A stretch of 30,867 bases of DNA from a virus, in the IMG/VR virus record IMGVR_UViG_3300042555_000197, positions 1 through 30,867 of that record; one strand, given 5' to 3'. This document shows positions 1-6,828 of this stretch, in pieces. The notes under the pieces are model-generated. The model saw nothing but the letters and a program-made list of their open reading frames with translations. It was not told where the DNA came from and searched no databases. The first letter of the stretch is position 1, and every line of letters begins with the position of its first letter. The translations under genes were made by a program, and so were the position numbers.

Positions 1-349
1 CAGCGCAACGCTGCTTGTGCAGCCGGCTCGGCGGGGTAGGGTTGAATGCGGGTCAATCCGCTCGCTGAACCCCTGTTGAAGAGGCTCACCGAGCGGACGG
101 CTGTTGCAGCCGCCCACTGCTTGATGGTGATGCTTTGTTTCCTAGGGGTCTGTCGTCTGACCGCACGCTCGATCCTGTCGAGTTGCTGAGGTTCTTGGCT
201 CAGCGCCGTTCCCGTTCTTTGGTGCCGGGTAGTAACCGGGTCGTTTGCTGCGACCGTGAACGAATTCTGAGCCTACCCAAAGGTAATGTCAAGCGGTAAT
301 CAAAAGAATCTTTCAATCCCTTCAAAAACAATACGTTACGGTGACCTCG
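1..349. other. Structured non-coding region upstream of the packaging genes
   Basis: No convincing gene lies here: all three + frames are broken by stops within the first ~80 bases, and the minus-strand ORF reaching in from 562 is a shadow. The stretch is dense in inverted repeats: CAGCG/CGCTG (1-5/9-13); CAGCCG/CGGCTG (20-25/98-103) continuing as CTCGG/CCGAG (27-31/89-93); GGGTT/AACCC (39-43/68-72) enclosing GCGG/CCGC (48-51/58-61); GGTC/GACC (147-150/159-162); CTCGA/TCGAG (168-172/178-182); GCTGAG/CTCAGC (185-190/199-204); GGTCG/CGACC (239-243/251-255). Bases 256-349 are less structured and I see no clear sigma-70 promoter. It could be a non-coding RNA, a structured leader, or a packaging (pac/cos) site just upstream of the small terminase. 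The left edge is truncated. Confidence 0.5.
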
Positions 350-520
350 ATGAAGAAAAAGCCCCCCGTCGAATCGAAAAAAATGGCGGCCGATGAGATG
401 AAGTACCTGCGCAAGGGCGGTGCCCCGAAGAAGGTGATGGATCACGAGAAGGCTGAGCACAAGGCGATGGGCTACAGCAAGGGCGGCAAGGTCGGATCGA
501 TGAGCAAGAAGGGCTGCTGA
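350..520 (+). CDS. Small basic phage protein with GGKV tail motif
   Basis: A 56-residue Lys/Met-rich protein beginning MKKKPPVESKK and ending YSKGGKVGSMSKKGC. Its central part (DEMKYLRKGGAPKKVMDHE) resembles small proteins I recognise next to terminase genes of many uncultured phages; the function is unknown. It is soluble, strongly basic and has no membrane segment. An in-frame GTG at 341 is an alternative start; neither start has a clear Shine-Dalgarno. The stop lies one base before the terminase small subunit start, so the two are probably translationally coupled. The C-terminal 'aromatic/Ala-x-GG-x-V' motif recurs in other proteins of this window. A DNA- or capsid-associated role is possible but is inference. 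Confidence 0.7.
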   Translation: MKKKPPVESKKMAADEMKYLRKGGAPKKVMDHEKAEHKAMGYSKGGKVGSMSKKGC

Positions 521-521
521 C

Positions 522-1211
522 ATGCCGAAGGTCGACGGCCAGCAAACGAAGGGGGAGATCAAGTCGGAGGAGCTTCAAGCTCTGAAGAAGGAGCTTTCCC
601 GTCAGGCCTTTGATCTGGAACACGAGCGGGACAGGCTCACAGAAAAATTGGCGGCCGACAGTCTGGCGGAGCAGCTAAAGGCTCTCAGACAAGAGAGAGC
701 AGAAGAGCAGGTGAGAGAGCTACAGGAGAGGGGAGAGAAGCTCCCAGCCCACCGGCCTGCCAGCTATACGACAGAGGAGGGCGATGCTCTCTGTGAGTGG
801 ATCACCAACGGTCACAGCCTCAGCAGCTGGTGCAGGCAGACAGGTCGATCGGCATTCGTTGTCTACGGTTGGATGCGAACTCAGCCCGACTTCGCGAGAA
901 GGTACGCGCAAGCGCATGAAGACCGCACCGACACGATGGCCGACGACATCATCGAGATCGCCGACCAGACCGAGGGCACCGACTCGATCGCCGCCGTGCA
1001 GGCAGCGAAGCTGCGCATCGAGACCCGGAAATGGATCGCTTCTAAGCTGAAACCCCAGAAGTACGGGGAGAAACAGCTAGTCGAAACCAGCGGGCAAGTG
1101 ACGTTTCAGCTGGGTGTTCCCAACAGAACGATCGACATCACCCCGGAGACCCGCTCCATTGCTGGACCATCATCCGACTCACAATCGGATCGTCGCCAGA
1201 AGGCCGGCTGA
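522..1211 (+). CDS. terS: Terminase small subunit
   Basis: A 229-residue protein that should recognise the packaging site and recruit the large terminase to viral DNA. Residues ~10-75 are highly charged (E/K/R/Q) and probably coiled coil. Residues ~83-190 look like the Sf6/HTH-type small terminase family: an E-x-x-x-x-C-x-W-I-x-x-G-x-S helix pair, then a W-hinged recognition helix (VVYGWMRTQPDFARRYAQA), then DDIIEIAD and AKLRIETRKWIASKLKPQKYGEK, which is the usual end of the conserved core. The C-terminal ~45 residues are low complexity. The long N-terminal coiled coil is unusual for the family and may assist ring assembly. Family is confident; subfamily less so. It follows the 56-residue gene by one base. 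Confidence 0.88.
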   Translation: MPKVDGQQTKGEIKSEELQALKKELSRQAFDLEHERDRLTEKLAADSLAEQLKALRQERAEEQVRELQERGEKLPAHRPASYTTEEGDALCEWITNGHSLSSWCRQTGRSAFVVYGWMRTQPDFARRYAQAHEDRTDTMADDIIEIADQTEGTDSIAAVQAAKLRIETRKWIASKLKPQKYGEKQLVETSGQVTFQLGVPNRTIDITPETRSIAGPSSDSQSDRRQKAG

Positions 1212-1307
1212 TTGTGGGCTACGCGTGCAGCCCAGTACTAGGTGGCTCGGTGACTGTGGGCTACGCGCGCGGCCTTAGTGTGCCGCTGACTGTGGGCTGC
1301 GGGACCA
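1210..1307 (+). repeat. Three imperfect direct repeats with interleaved hairpins
   Basis: The 13-base core TGAYTGTGGGCTR occurs three times, at 1210, 1252 and 1288 (spacings 42 and 36), the first two continuing as CGCG. The first copy lies in a perfect 6-bp hairpin (TGGGCT 1216-1221 / AGCCCA 1230-1235), and the second is followed by a 5-bp hairpin (GCGGC 1270-1274 / GCCGC 1283-1287). The array follows the small terminase stop directly. It could be a terminase or regulator binding array, a structured RNA spacer, or simply the coding repeat of the doubtful ORF 1214-1444. Confidence 0.6.
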
Positions 1308-1444
1308 AATGGGCTAGGCGCGCGGGCATTGGTTCCATACCACTCTCCACCGCTCTCGCACCAGACCACCCCCCCATCGGACCCATTGCGAACTCGCTCT
1401 GCAAAAGTCCGGCTCTGTCTAAAAATTTCAGCCCCCCGCTATGA
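1214..1444 (+). CDS. Doubtful 76-residue ORF over the repeat-bearing spacer
   Basis: Reading from GTG 1214 gives a 76-residue protein whose first third is the translation of the three DNA repeats (GYACSP, VGYARG, VGCGTK) and whose remainder is Pro/Ser-rich. I recognise no family. In its favour, it starts three bases after the small terminase stop and its TGA overlaps the next gene's ATG as ATGA, the layout used throughout this genome. Against it, there is no Shine-Dalgarno, the composition is odd and C-rich, and hairpins lie in the region. Equally likely to be non-coding. If so, 1212-1440 is the longest spacer to the right of position 350. Confidence 0.3.
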   Translation: MGYACSPVLGGSVTVGYARGLSVPLTVGCGTKWARRAGIGSIPLSTALAPDHPPIGPIANSLCKSPALSKNFSPPL

Positions 1445-1677
1445 GCTACCTGTTCAACGTGGCTCTGGCTATTGATCAATTGCTCAATGCGATGCTGGGC
1501 GGGTATGCGGATGAGTCTTTATCCGCAAGGGCCTACAGGAGGCGCTCAGAGCCTCTGTGGGGGCTTCTGGTGAGGTTGTTGGACTGGATGTTCTTCTGGC
1601 ATGCGACGCACTGCGAGAGCGCGTATTGGGCCGAAAAGTTAGGCAGGCATCTGCCACCGGAGTACAGAGATGGCTAG
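1441..1677 (+). CDS. Conserved small phage protein (DQLLNAxLGG type)
   Basis: A 78-residue protein with the pattern DQLLNAMLGGYADESLSARAYR, split around W40 and followed by LLDWMFFWHATHC, then AYWAEKLGRHLPPEYR. I recognise this as a widespread small phage family, usually found near terminase or lysis genes. Some members carry misleading 'helicase' labels; I see no helicase motif. The LLVRLLDWMFFW stretch is hydrophobic and could be a short amphipathic or membrane-contacting helix. The stop overlaps the next start by eight bases. Function unknown. Confidence 0.72.
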   Translation: MSYLFNVALAIDQLLNAMLGGYADESLSARAYRRRSEPLWGLLVRLLDWMFFWHATHCESAYWAEKLGRHLPPEYRDG

Positions 1678-2023
1678 ACCGAAGAAGATGAACTCGGGCG
1701 GATTTGTAGGCAAGAAAGCCCCCGATGATGATCGCCCCATCAACCAACGTCTTGCTGAGCGAGACAACGTCGGTTCCTATCAGGATGACTCCGACGGCCC
1801 CCCATCGAGGCTGATAGCTGTTGGTGGTAAGGGCGGGCCTGCTGGAGTTACTGGGTTCGCAAAGGCATCGACTTCGGTTCGTGTGGGCGATGGAGTCAGC
1901 GTCGAGCCGTGGGTCTCTGTTGAGGGCTCCAGCAGGTTCAAGAATTCAAAGGGCGCTGGTGTGTCGGTACGCAAAGAGTTCGCCCGAGGCGGCCTGATTG
2001 ACCCGTGGAACTACAAGAAATGA
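1670..2023 (+). CDS. Hypothetical Gly/Ser-rich phage protein with ARGG motif
   Basis: A 117-residue soluble protein, starting MARPKKMNSGGF and ending EFARGGLIDPWNYKK. The middle alternates Gly, Ser and Val (VGGKGGPAGVTGFAKAS, then VRVGDGVSVEPWVSVEGS), suggesting short beta strands. I do not recognise a named family. The C-terminal F-A-R-G-G-L-I motif resembles those in the proteins at 350-520, 6144-6539 and 26063-27106. The gene overlaps its upstream neighbour by eight bases and its stop overlaps the following ATG (ATGA at 2020-2023), so it belongs to the coupled chain between the terminase genes. Being tucked in this chain argues that it is expressed late with the packaging genes. Confidence 0.65.
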   Translation: MARPKKMNSGGFVGKKAPDDDRPINQRLAERDNVGSYQDDSDGPPSRLIAVGGKGGPAGVTGFAKASTSVRVGDGVSVEPWVSVEGSSRFKNSKGAGVSVRKEFARGGLIDPWNYKK

Positions 2024-2268
2024 GCAAGACACCAGCGTGGACACGCAAAGAGGGCAAAGACCCCGATGGCGGGCTGAATGCCAAAGGGCGCTCCTCTTAC
2101 AACAAATCAACCGGCGGCAATCTGAAGCCACCACAGCCCGAAGGTGGCCCGCGTAAGGACTCGTTCTGTGCGCGGATGGAAGGCATGAAGAAAAAGTTAA
2201 CGAGCGAAAAGACCGCCAAAGACCCGAACAGCCGGATCAATAAATCCCTCAGGGCGTGGAAGTGCTGA
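2020..2268 (+). CDS. Small conserved phage protein, DUF6321-like
   Basis: An 82-residue basic protein starting MSKTPAWTRKEGKDP. ATG 2020 is preferred over ATG 2005 because it makes the standard ATGA overlap and matches the usual N-terminus of the family. The conserved core GGLNAKGRSSYNKSTGGNLK, then KPPQPEGGPRKDSFCARM and a C-terminal TAKDPNSRINKSLRAWKC, is the hallmark of small phage proteins that I believe are catalogued as DUF6321 (label from memory). Lys/Arg content suggests nucleic-acid or capsid contact, but no function is established to my knowledge. The stop overlaps the next start as TGATG. Confidence 0.82.
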   Translation: MSKTPAWTRKEGKDPDGGLNAKGRSSYNKSTGGNLKPPQPEGGPRKDSFCARMEGMKKKLTSEKTAKDPNSRINKSLRAWKC

Positions 2269-2408
2269 TGAAGAAAATCTGGGACACCCCAAACCCGAAG
2301 AAGAAGTCCGAGCCATTGACGCCGAAACAGAAAGCGTCAGCAAAGAGATCGGCAAAGGCTGCTGGACGCCCCTACCCAAACCTCATTGACAACATGAAGG
2401 CGAAGTAA
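2268..2408 (+). CDS. 46-residue basic phage protein (AAGRPYPNLIDNMKAK)
   Basis: A very small protein, MKKIWDTPNPKKKSEP at the start and RPYPNLIDNMKAK at the end, with a lysine-rich middle. The W-D-T-P-x-P-K start and the A-A-G-R-P-Y-P-N-L-x-D-N-M end are conserved in tiny genes I recall beside the DUF6321-like gene in other phages. It is linked by TGATG upstream and TAATG downstream, so coupled translation is likely. No domain of known function. The positive charge would suit DNA or RNA binding, but this is inference. Confidence 0.72.
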   Translation: MKKIWDTPNPKKKSEPLTPKQKASAKRSAKAAGRPYPNLIDNMKAK

Positions 2409-2626
2409 TGGGTAGGGATTACAAACGCGCCTATCAGCTTCAGAAGGCCTCTGGTGAGACCGATGATCAGCTGGAACGTCAAAGGGCCCGTCGGATGTAT
2501 GACCGGAAGGGCATTGACCGAGACGGCATGCACATCGACCACAAAACACCGATTCGTAAGGGCGGGAAGTCCACCACTGGAAACTTACGTCTGCGTTCTC
2601 CTCGCAAGAACATGAGCGACAAGTGA
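2408..2626 (+). CDS. HNH-type endonuclease, small phage form
   Basis: A 72-residue protein whose second half, MHIDHKTPIRKGGKSTTGN followed by LRLRSPRKNMSDK, fits a compact phage HNH motif: D-H (residues ~46-47), then GG, an N-L pair and a final N (the metal- and DNA-binding beta-beta-alpha fold). The N-terminal half is a charged helix (LERQRARRMYDRKG). In several phages, for example HK97 gp74, an HNH protein beside the terminase is needed for DNA maturation, so a packaging role is plausible; a homing or stand-alone nuclease is the alternative. At 72 residues it is near the minimum for the fold. Overlaps: TAATG upstream, TGATG downstream. Confidence 0.82.
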   Translation: MGRDYKRAYQLQKASGETDDQLERQRARRMYDRKGIDRDGMHIDHKTPIRKGGKSTTGNLRLRSPRKNMSDK

Positions 2627-2784
2627 TGCGCAGAGACGAAAGGGTTGTCAAAAAGACGCCTGCCGCGACCCCCCGAAAGCAGGAGCTTGAGGATGTGCTT
2701 GAGGCAGACCGACTGAGACTGGAGCGAACCGAAAAGCTCAAGAGGTTTGCTGGGGGCGACCGCCCTTACGGGAAGAAACAGTGA
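2626..2784 (+). CDS. 52-residue charged helical protein before the large terminase
   Basis: The predicted protein is almost entirely charged, with a helix-forming middle (QELEDVLEADRLRLERTEKL) and a short tail FAGGDRPYGKKQ. The heptad-like spacing of leucines suggests a short coiled coil. I do not recognise a family. Start and stop are fixed by overlaps: TGATG with the HNH gene and GTGA with the large terminase. It might help the terminase subunits assemble, but only position supports this. Confidence 0.62.
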   Translation: MRRDERVVKKTPAATPRKQELEDVLEADRLRLERTEKLKRFAGGDRPYGKKQ

Positions 2785-4223
2785 GTCTCGTTGCTTATCA
2801 GCCGCCGGGGCCCGTAGCGGCAGACTTCCACGCTGACAGCAGCTTTGTCAGGGGACTGATGGGGCCCGTAGGTTCAGGCAAAAGCTCGTCCTGTTGCGTC
2901 GAGATCCTGACACGCGCCCTCGAACAAAAGCCCGGCCCTGATGGTCGCAGAAGCTCTCGTTGGGCGATCCTGAGGTCCACATATCCAGAACTGAAAAGCA
3001 CAACGATCAAGACTTGGACCGACTGGTTCGGACCCATTTGCACGATGAAGTGGGACAGCCCGATAACTTCGACGATATCAATCGGTGATATCGGAGACGG
3101 TACTGGTCTGGACATCGAGGTCTTGTTCTTAGCAATGGACCGCCCAGACGACGCCGGAAAGATGCGCTCTCTGGAGTTGACGGGTGCGTGGATGAATGAG
3201 GCGGGGCTGATGGAAAAGGCAGTCCTCGATATGCTGACCCAACGGGTCGGCCGATACCCTGCATTGAGAAATGGCGGACCGACGTGGACCGGCGTCATTC
3301 TGGATACCAACCCACCTGATGACGACAGCTGGTGGTACAAAATCTTTGAAGAAGACAAGCCCAAAGGCTACAAGCTCTTCAAGCAACCCGGCGGCCTGTA
3401 CTTCGATGCCGACGATGAGAGCCCGACCTTCGGGGAATACCTGCCCAACTCCGCAGCCGAGAACGCGCACAACCTGCCGGCCGGGTACGAGTACTACCTA
3501 AGACAAGTCGCAGGAAAGACCGAGGACTGGATTCGAGTCTTCCTTTGCGGGACGTATGGGACAACGATGGACGGCAAGCCCGTCTATCCAGAATGGAAGG
3601 AGGACTTCCACTTCTCTAAGGCTCCTTTGGAGCCCATCAGAGGCCTGCCAATCGTCCTGTCGTTCGACTTTGGTCTTACCCCCGCTTGCACGTTCTTGCA
3701 GATGTCTCCGAGAGGACAGCTGTTGGTTCTGAATGAGCTTGTCTCCGAGGATATGGGTATCCGCCAGTTCTACTCGGAAGTTGTGGTCCCAGAGATTCAG
3801 GCCAATTACTCCGGCTTCCGTATCGAGGCGTGTGGCGACCCAGCTGGAACGATCCGCTCCCAGACCAATGAGAAGACCTGCATGCAGGAGTTGTTGGAGA
3901 TGGGGATGCTTTGCGAGCCCGCCGTCACGAATGAGTTCGTTGCCAGACGGGAGTCTGTTGCGTTCTTTCTCCAAAGAGCAACAAGTGGCGAGCCGGGATT
4001 CTTGCTTGATGAGAAGTGTCGAATGCTCCGTAAGGGATTCAACGGCGGCTACCGATACGAGCGAATCCGCGCGTCTGGCGCAACGAAGTTCAAAGACCGA
4101 CCTGTTAAAGACAAGTTCAGTCACGTTCACGACGCCCTCCAGTACGGCTGTTTGCAGATGCGAGCAGAGATGAACCCCGTCCGGGCCCAGCCAATCCAAA
4201 AACGACGCGCCGCGTGGGCGTAA
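2781..4223 (+). CDS. terL: Terminase large subunit
   Basis: A 480-residue packaging motor that pumps DNA into the procapsid with ATP and cuts the concatemer. The N-terminal ATPase has Walker A GPVGSGKS at residues 28-35 and a Walker-B-like segment ending WMNEA (E140 as probable catalytic glutamate). The C-terminal RNase-H-like nuclease has the three expected acidic positions: D296 in VLSFDFG, D353 in EACGDPAG and D451 in HVHDALQYG. Length is normal for the compact podovirus type. The GTG start at 2781 overlaps the previous stop (GTGA); no better ATG exists upstream. The portal gene follows after 16 bases. Confidence 0.93.
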   Translation: MSLVAYQPPGPVAADFHADSSFVRGLMGPVGSGKSSSCCVEILTRALEQKPGPDGRRSSRWAILRSTYPELKSTTIKTWTDWFGPICTMKWDSPITSTISIGDIGDGTGLDIEVLFLAMDRPDDAGKMRSLELTGAWMNEAGLMEKAVLDMLTQRVGRYPALRNGGPTWTGVILDTNPPDDDSWWYKIFEEDKPKGYKLFKQPGGLYFDADDESPTFGEYLPNSAAENAHNLPAGYEYYLRQVAGKTEDWIRVFLCGTYGTTMDGKPVYPEWKEDFHFSKAPLEPIRGLPIVLSFDFGLTPACTFLQMSPRGQLLVLNELVSEDMGIRQFYSEVVVPEIQANYSGFRIEACGDPAGTIRSQTNEKTCMQELLEMGMLCEPAVTNEFVARRESVAFFLQRATSGEPGFLLDEKCRMLRKGFNGGYRYERIRASGATKFKDRPVKDKFSHVHDALQYGCLQMRAEMNPVRAQPIQKRRAAWA

Positions 4224-4239
4224 ATATTAGGAACAGCAA

Positions 4240-6147
4240 ATGTTGCAGACCAGTTTGGGCCGCCCCCCGCAGGCGATGGACATCCCTGCCGAGATCATTG
4301 GGTCTTTATCAGCCTATATCGATAAGTGCTGGGATGAGGCTAAGACCGCAAAGCAGGTTTTAACTGAGCGGCTACTTCGTTGTGAGCGTCAGCGTCGGGG
4401 TGAATACGACCCAGACAAGCGGATGGAAATCTCCGAGCAGGGCGGAACAGACATCTTCATGATGCTGACCGATGTTAAGTGCCGAGCAGCTGAAAGCTGG
4501 ATCAAAGACGTGATGTTGTCGTCTGACCGGACGTGGTCGCTGACCCCAACTACAGAGCCATCCGTTCCTCCTGAGTTTCGAGAAGGGATCATCGCGACCG
4601 TTGTGCGCGAGGCGATGGAGGTCCAGTCGCAGGGGATGACGATCAGCCCCGATGTGATCGAACTGCGGATGGATGAAATCTATTCCGAGGTCACCAAAAA
4701 AGTTGGCGAGCAAACGCGCGAAGCGACCGGAAGAATGATCGGCCGGATGGACGACATCCTAGAAGAGTCGGGTTGGGCCAAAGTCATATCCGAACTGATA
4801 TACGACTTCACTACCTTCCCGTTCTCGATCCTGAAGGGTCCGATCGTTCGTCGCCGCCGGCAGCTGAAGTGGTCGAAGAATTTCAAGCCCGTCGTCGATG
4901 AAGTGGTGGCTTTGGACTTCGAGCGCATCAATCCTTACGACGCCTTCTGGAGTCCAAACGCTACGAACCCTCAAGAGGGGTACTTCATCGAGCGGATCAA
5001 GATGACCCGCGCTGCTCTGGCGGCAATGATCGACATGCCGGGCGTGAACAACAGCGAAGTCGAGGCAGCAATCGATGCATATGGTCGCGGCGGACTACGC
5101 GAGTACCTGTTTAGCGATGTTGAACAGACGATGCTCAAGGGGCGCTCTTCGTATGCCAATTCATCCAACGACCTCATTGAGGGAATTAACTTCTGGGGAT
5201 CTGTTTCTGGCTCAATGCTCCGCGAATGGGGCATGAAGGACGTAGAGCCTTACAGGGAGTACGAGGTCAACGCGTGGATGTTTGGATCTCACGTCATCCT
5301 TTGCAGGCTCAATCAAGATCCTCTTGGACGCCGACCGTACTCAAAAGAGTGCTGGGAGACGATTCCCGGCGCGTTCGCTGGTAAAGCCCTGCCTGAACTG
5401 ATGCGCGACATCCAGTCGATGTGCAATGCAGCTGCACGCGCTCTTGCAAACAACATGAGTCTCGCATCCGGTCCTCAGGCGGAGATCAGCGTGGACAGGT
5501 TAGCAAAGGGACAGCAGATCACCGAGATGGTGCCGTGGCAAATATGGCAGACCACCGCTGACCGTAGCGGCTCCGGCCAGCCGGCTGTTCGTTTCTGGCA
5601 GCCGAATATGAATGCCGAGCCTCTGCTGAACGTCTACACGTACTTTCAAAAGGTGGCAGACGAGGTCACTGGCGTGCCGAACTACGTCTACGGCTCTTCT
5701 GCGGTCTCTGGCGCGGGCCGAACTGCCTCTGGACTAAGTATGTTGATGGAGAACGCAGCTAAGGGAATCAAGTCGGCGATTCTTGCTCTTGATGGCGGGA
5801 TCACCGAAACGCTTACCCGTCTGTACAACCACCTGATGATTTACGACAAAGACCCGTCCATCAAGGCGGATGCGCAGATCGTCGCAACGGGCGTGGTAGC
5901 CACCTTAATGAAGGATCAAATTCACGCTAGGCGTACTGAATTCCTCGCCTCTGTGCTGAACCCCGTCGATACCCAGATTGTCACGCCCGAGCGCAGGGCT
6001 TACTTGCTGAGAGAGCAGGCTAAGACACTGAACATTGATGTCGACAAAGTGGTTCCCGCCCCCGAGGAAATTAAACGCCTGATGCAAGAGCAGGCCGCTG
6101 CCCAGCAGATGGCTCAGATGCCGCAACAAGAAGGGGCTCCAGAGTGA
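4240..6147 (+). CDS. Portal protein
   Basis: A 635-residue protein expected to form the dodecameric ring at the capsid vertex through which DNA enters and leaves, and on which the tail docks. The N-terminal part is helical and charged. The region from about residue 478 (PNYVYGSSAVSGAGRTASGL, then SMLMENAAKGIKSAI) is a signature I recognise in podovirus portals, near the wing/stem. The C-terminus is Gln/Met-rich (QEQAAAQQMAQMPQQ), as in portals with a helical barrel-like end. A good Shine-Dalgarno (AGGAA) precedes the ATG. The order terminase-portal-scaffold-capsid agrees. Length suits the 600-700-residue podovirus portals better than the HK97 type. Confidence 0.9.
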   Translation: MLQTSLGRPPQAMDIPAEIIGSLSAYIDKCWDEAKTAKQVLTERLLRCERQRRGEYDPDKRMEISEQGGTDIFMMLTDVKCRAAESWIKDVMLSSDRTWSLTPTTEPSVPPEFREGIIATVVREAMEVQSQGMTISPDVIELRMDEIYSEVTKKVGEQTREATGRMIGRMDDILEESGWAKVISELIYDFTTFPFSILKGPIVRRRRQLKWSKNFKPVVDEVVALDFERINPYDAFWSPNATNPQEGYFIERIKMTRAALAAMIDMPGVNNSEVEAAIDAYGRGGLREYLFSDVEQTMLKGRSSYANSSNDLIEGINFWGSVSGSMLREWGMKDVEPYREYEVNAWMFGSHVILCRLNQDPLGRRPYSKECWETIPGAFAGKALPELMRDIQSMCNAAARALANNMSLASGPQAEISVDRLAKGQQITEMVPWQIWQTTADRSGSGQPAVRFWQPNMNAEPLLNVYTYFQKVADEVTGVPNYVYGSSAVSGAGRTASGLSMLMENAAKGIKSAILALDGGITETLTRLYNHLMIYDKDPSIKADAQIVATGVVATLMKDQIHARRTEFLASVLNPVDTQIVTPERRAYLLREQAKTLNIDVDKVVPAPEEIKRLMQEQAAAQQMAQMPQQEGAPE

Positions 6148-6539
6148 GTGCAATCGGAATTCTGGGTGGGTTGGCCGCAGCCGGCGCTGCCTACAAAGAG
6201 GGCAAGCGCAACAAAGAGCGCGAAGCGCGTCTTGAGAAGTACGACGCCGCTCTGGCTGACCTTCGTTCCGCGCAGGCAGACAATCTCCGTTCAAGAAAAT
6301 CCCCTAAGCCAGACATCGTAGTCGTAAAGGACGGGGTTGCTGACATGAGTACGCTCGGAATGCCGGGCAGCTACCGGCAGCCAGACGACGGCCCCGAGCC
6401 TCTTAACTCCGTTCCAGAGGTGGAGCGGGGAGATGAATTGGCTCGCGGCGGCGTTGTTGGCTATGCCAATGGCGGATACGTCGGGAACGTGATGGATTGC
6501 TCTGACAGCAGCTGGCAGAGGCAGTCATTCAAGAAGTGA
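6144..6539 (+). CDS. Small phage protein with YANGGYVG motif
   Basis: A 131-residue protein with a GTG start coupled to the portal stop (GTGA). The first 17 residues (SAIGILGGLAAAGAAYK) are hydrophobic and Gly/Ala-rich and could insert into a membrane or be an N-terminal helix. A charged stretch (EGKRNKEREARLEKYD) follows. The C-terminal half carries LARGGVVGYANGGYVGNV, two copies of the 'A-x-GG-x-V' motif seen elsewhere in this window. Position between portal and scaffold suggests a virion or assembly role. No known enzyme motif. Confidence 0.65.
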   Translation: MSAIGILGGLAAAGAAYKEGKRNKEREARLEKYDAALADLRSAQADNLRSRKSPKPDIVVVKDGVADMSTLGMPGSYRQPDDGPEPLNSVPEVERGDELARGGVVGYANGGYVGNVMDCSDSSWQRQSFKK

Positions 6540-6724
6540 GATTTGAAGAAGCTGTTCGCAGGCTTCGTGGGAACAGCGACTACGAAGAAGTTTTGAAGGG
6601 GCTGCGTGAGTTGTTGCAGTCTCGAACAGAGGAATTGGTCTACAGGCAGGACACCGTAGGGACGCACCGATTGCAAGGGTGCGTTGCCACGCTGACTGAA
6701 ATCCTGAAAGACCTCGCTCCGTAA
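6536..6724 (+). CDS. Conserved 62-residue phage protein
   Basis: A small, mostly helical protein. The pattern LRELLQSRTEELVYRQDTVG, then HRLQGCVATLTEILKDL, is one I recognise in small genes between portal and scaffold in related phages. The GTG start at 6536 overlaps the upstream stop (GTGA). It is mixed-charge, not membrane-bound, and of unknown function. This is the last gene of the packaging/portal run before a 132-base spacer that carries two hairpins. Confidence 0.68.
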   Translation: MRFEEAVRRLRGNSDYEEVLKGLRELLQSRTEELVYRQDTVGTHRLQGCVATLTEILKDLAP

Positions 6725-6732
6725 CGGAGCAA

Positions 6733-6764
6733 CCGAGAAAACACGAGGGCGCTCGCTTTTTCGG
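6733..6764 (+). terminator. Possible hairpin terminator after the portal run
   Basis: CCGAGAAA (6733-6740) pairs with TTTTTCGG (6757-6764) with one G-T wobble, enclosing a second stem CGAG/CTCG (6744-6747/6752-6755) around a GGCG loop. A T-run lies in the 3' arm, as in bidirectional or weak intrinsic terminators. It could instead be an mRNA-processing or stability structure. Confidence 0.35.
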
Positions 6765-6801
6765 TGACTTTACGCACCCACAGTGAATACCAGTAGGAAA
6801 C

Positions 6802-6828
6802 GATCAAATACCCAAAATGGGCTTGATC
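6802..6828. promoter_or_regulatory. Inverted repeat upstream of the scaffold gene
   Basis: GATCAA (6802-6807), bulge ATA, CCC, loop AAAAT, GGG, C, TTGATC (6823-6828) form an interrupted inverted repeat; TTGATCAA at 6823-6830 is also a perfect palindrome. It ends about 28 bases before the scaffold ATG in the largest spacer of the head module, so it could be an operator, part of a promoter region, or a 5' mRNA hairpin. A ribosome binding site GGAG lies just before the ATG. Confidence 0.3.

Noticed and set aside
44-72. tRNA-like arms around GCGG-GTCAAT-CCGC
   Set aside because: The loop is six bases and lacks TTC; no cloverleaf with acceptor, D- and anticodon arms could be built.
200-562. Minus-strand ORF of 120 residues across the left-edge region
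   Set aside because: It is the antisense of the 350-520 gene and the structured spacer; Leu/Arg/His-rich shadow composition and no ribosome site.
3498-4199. 233-residue minus-strand ORF
   Set aside because: Shadow of the terminase nuclease domain; the sense frame has all catalytic residues.
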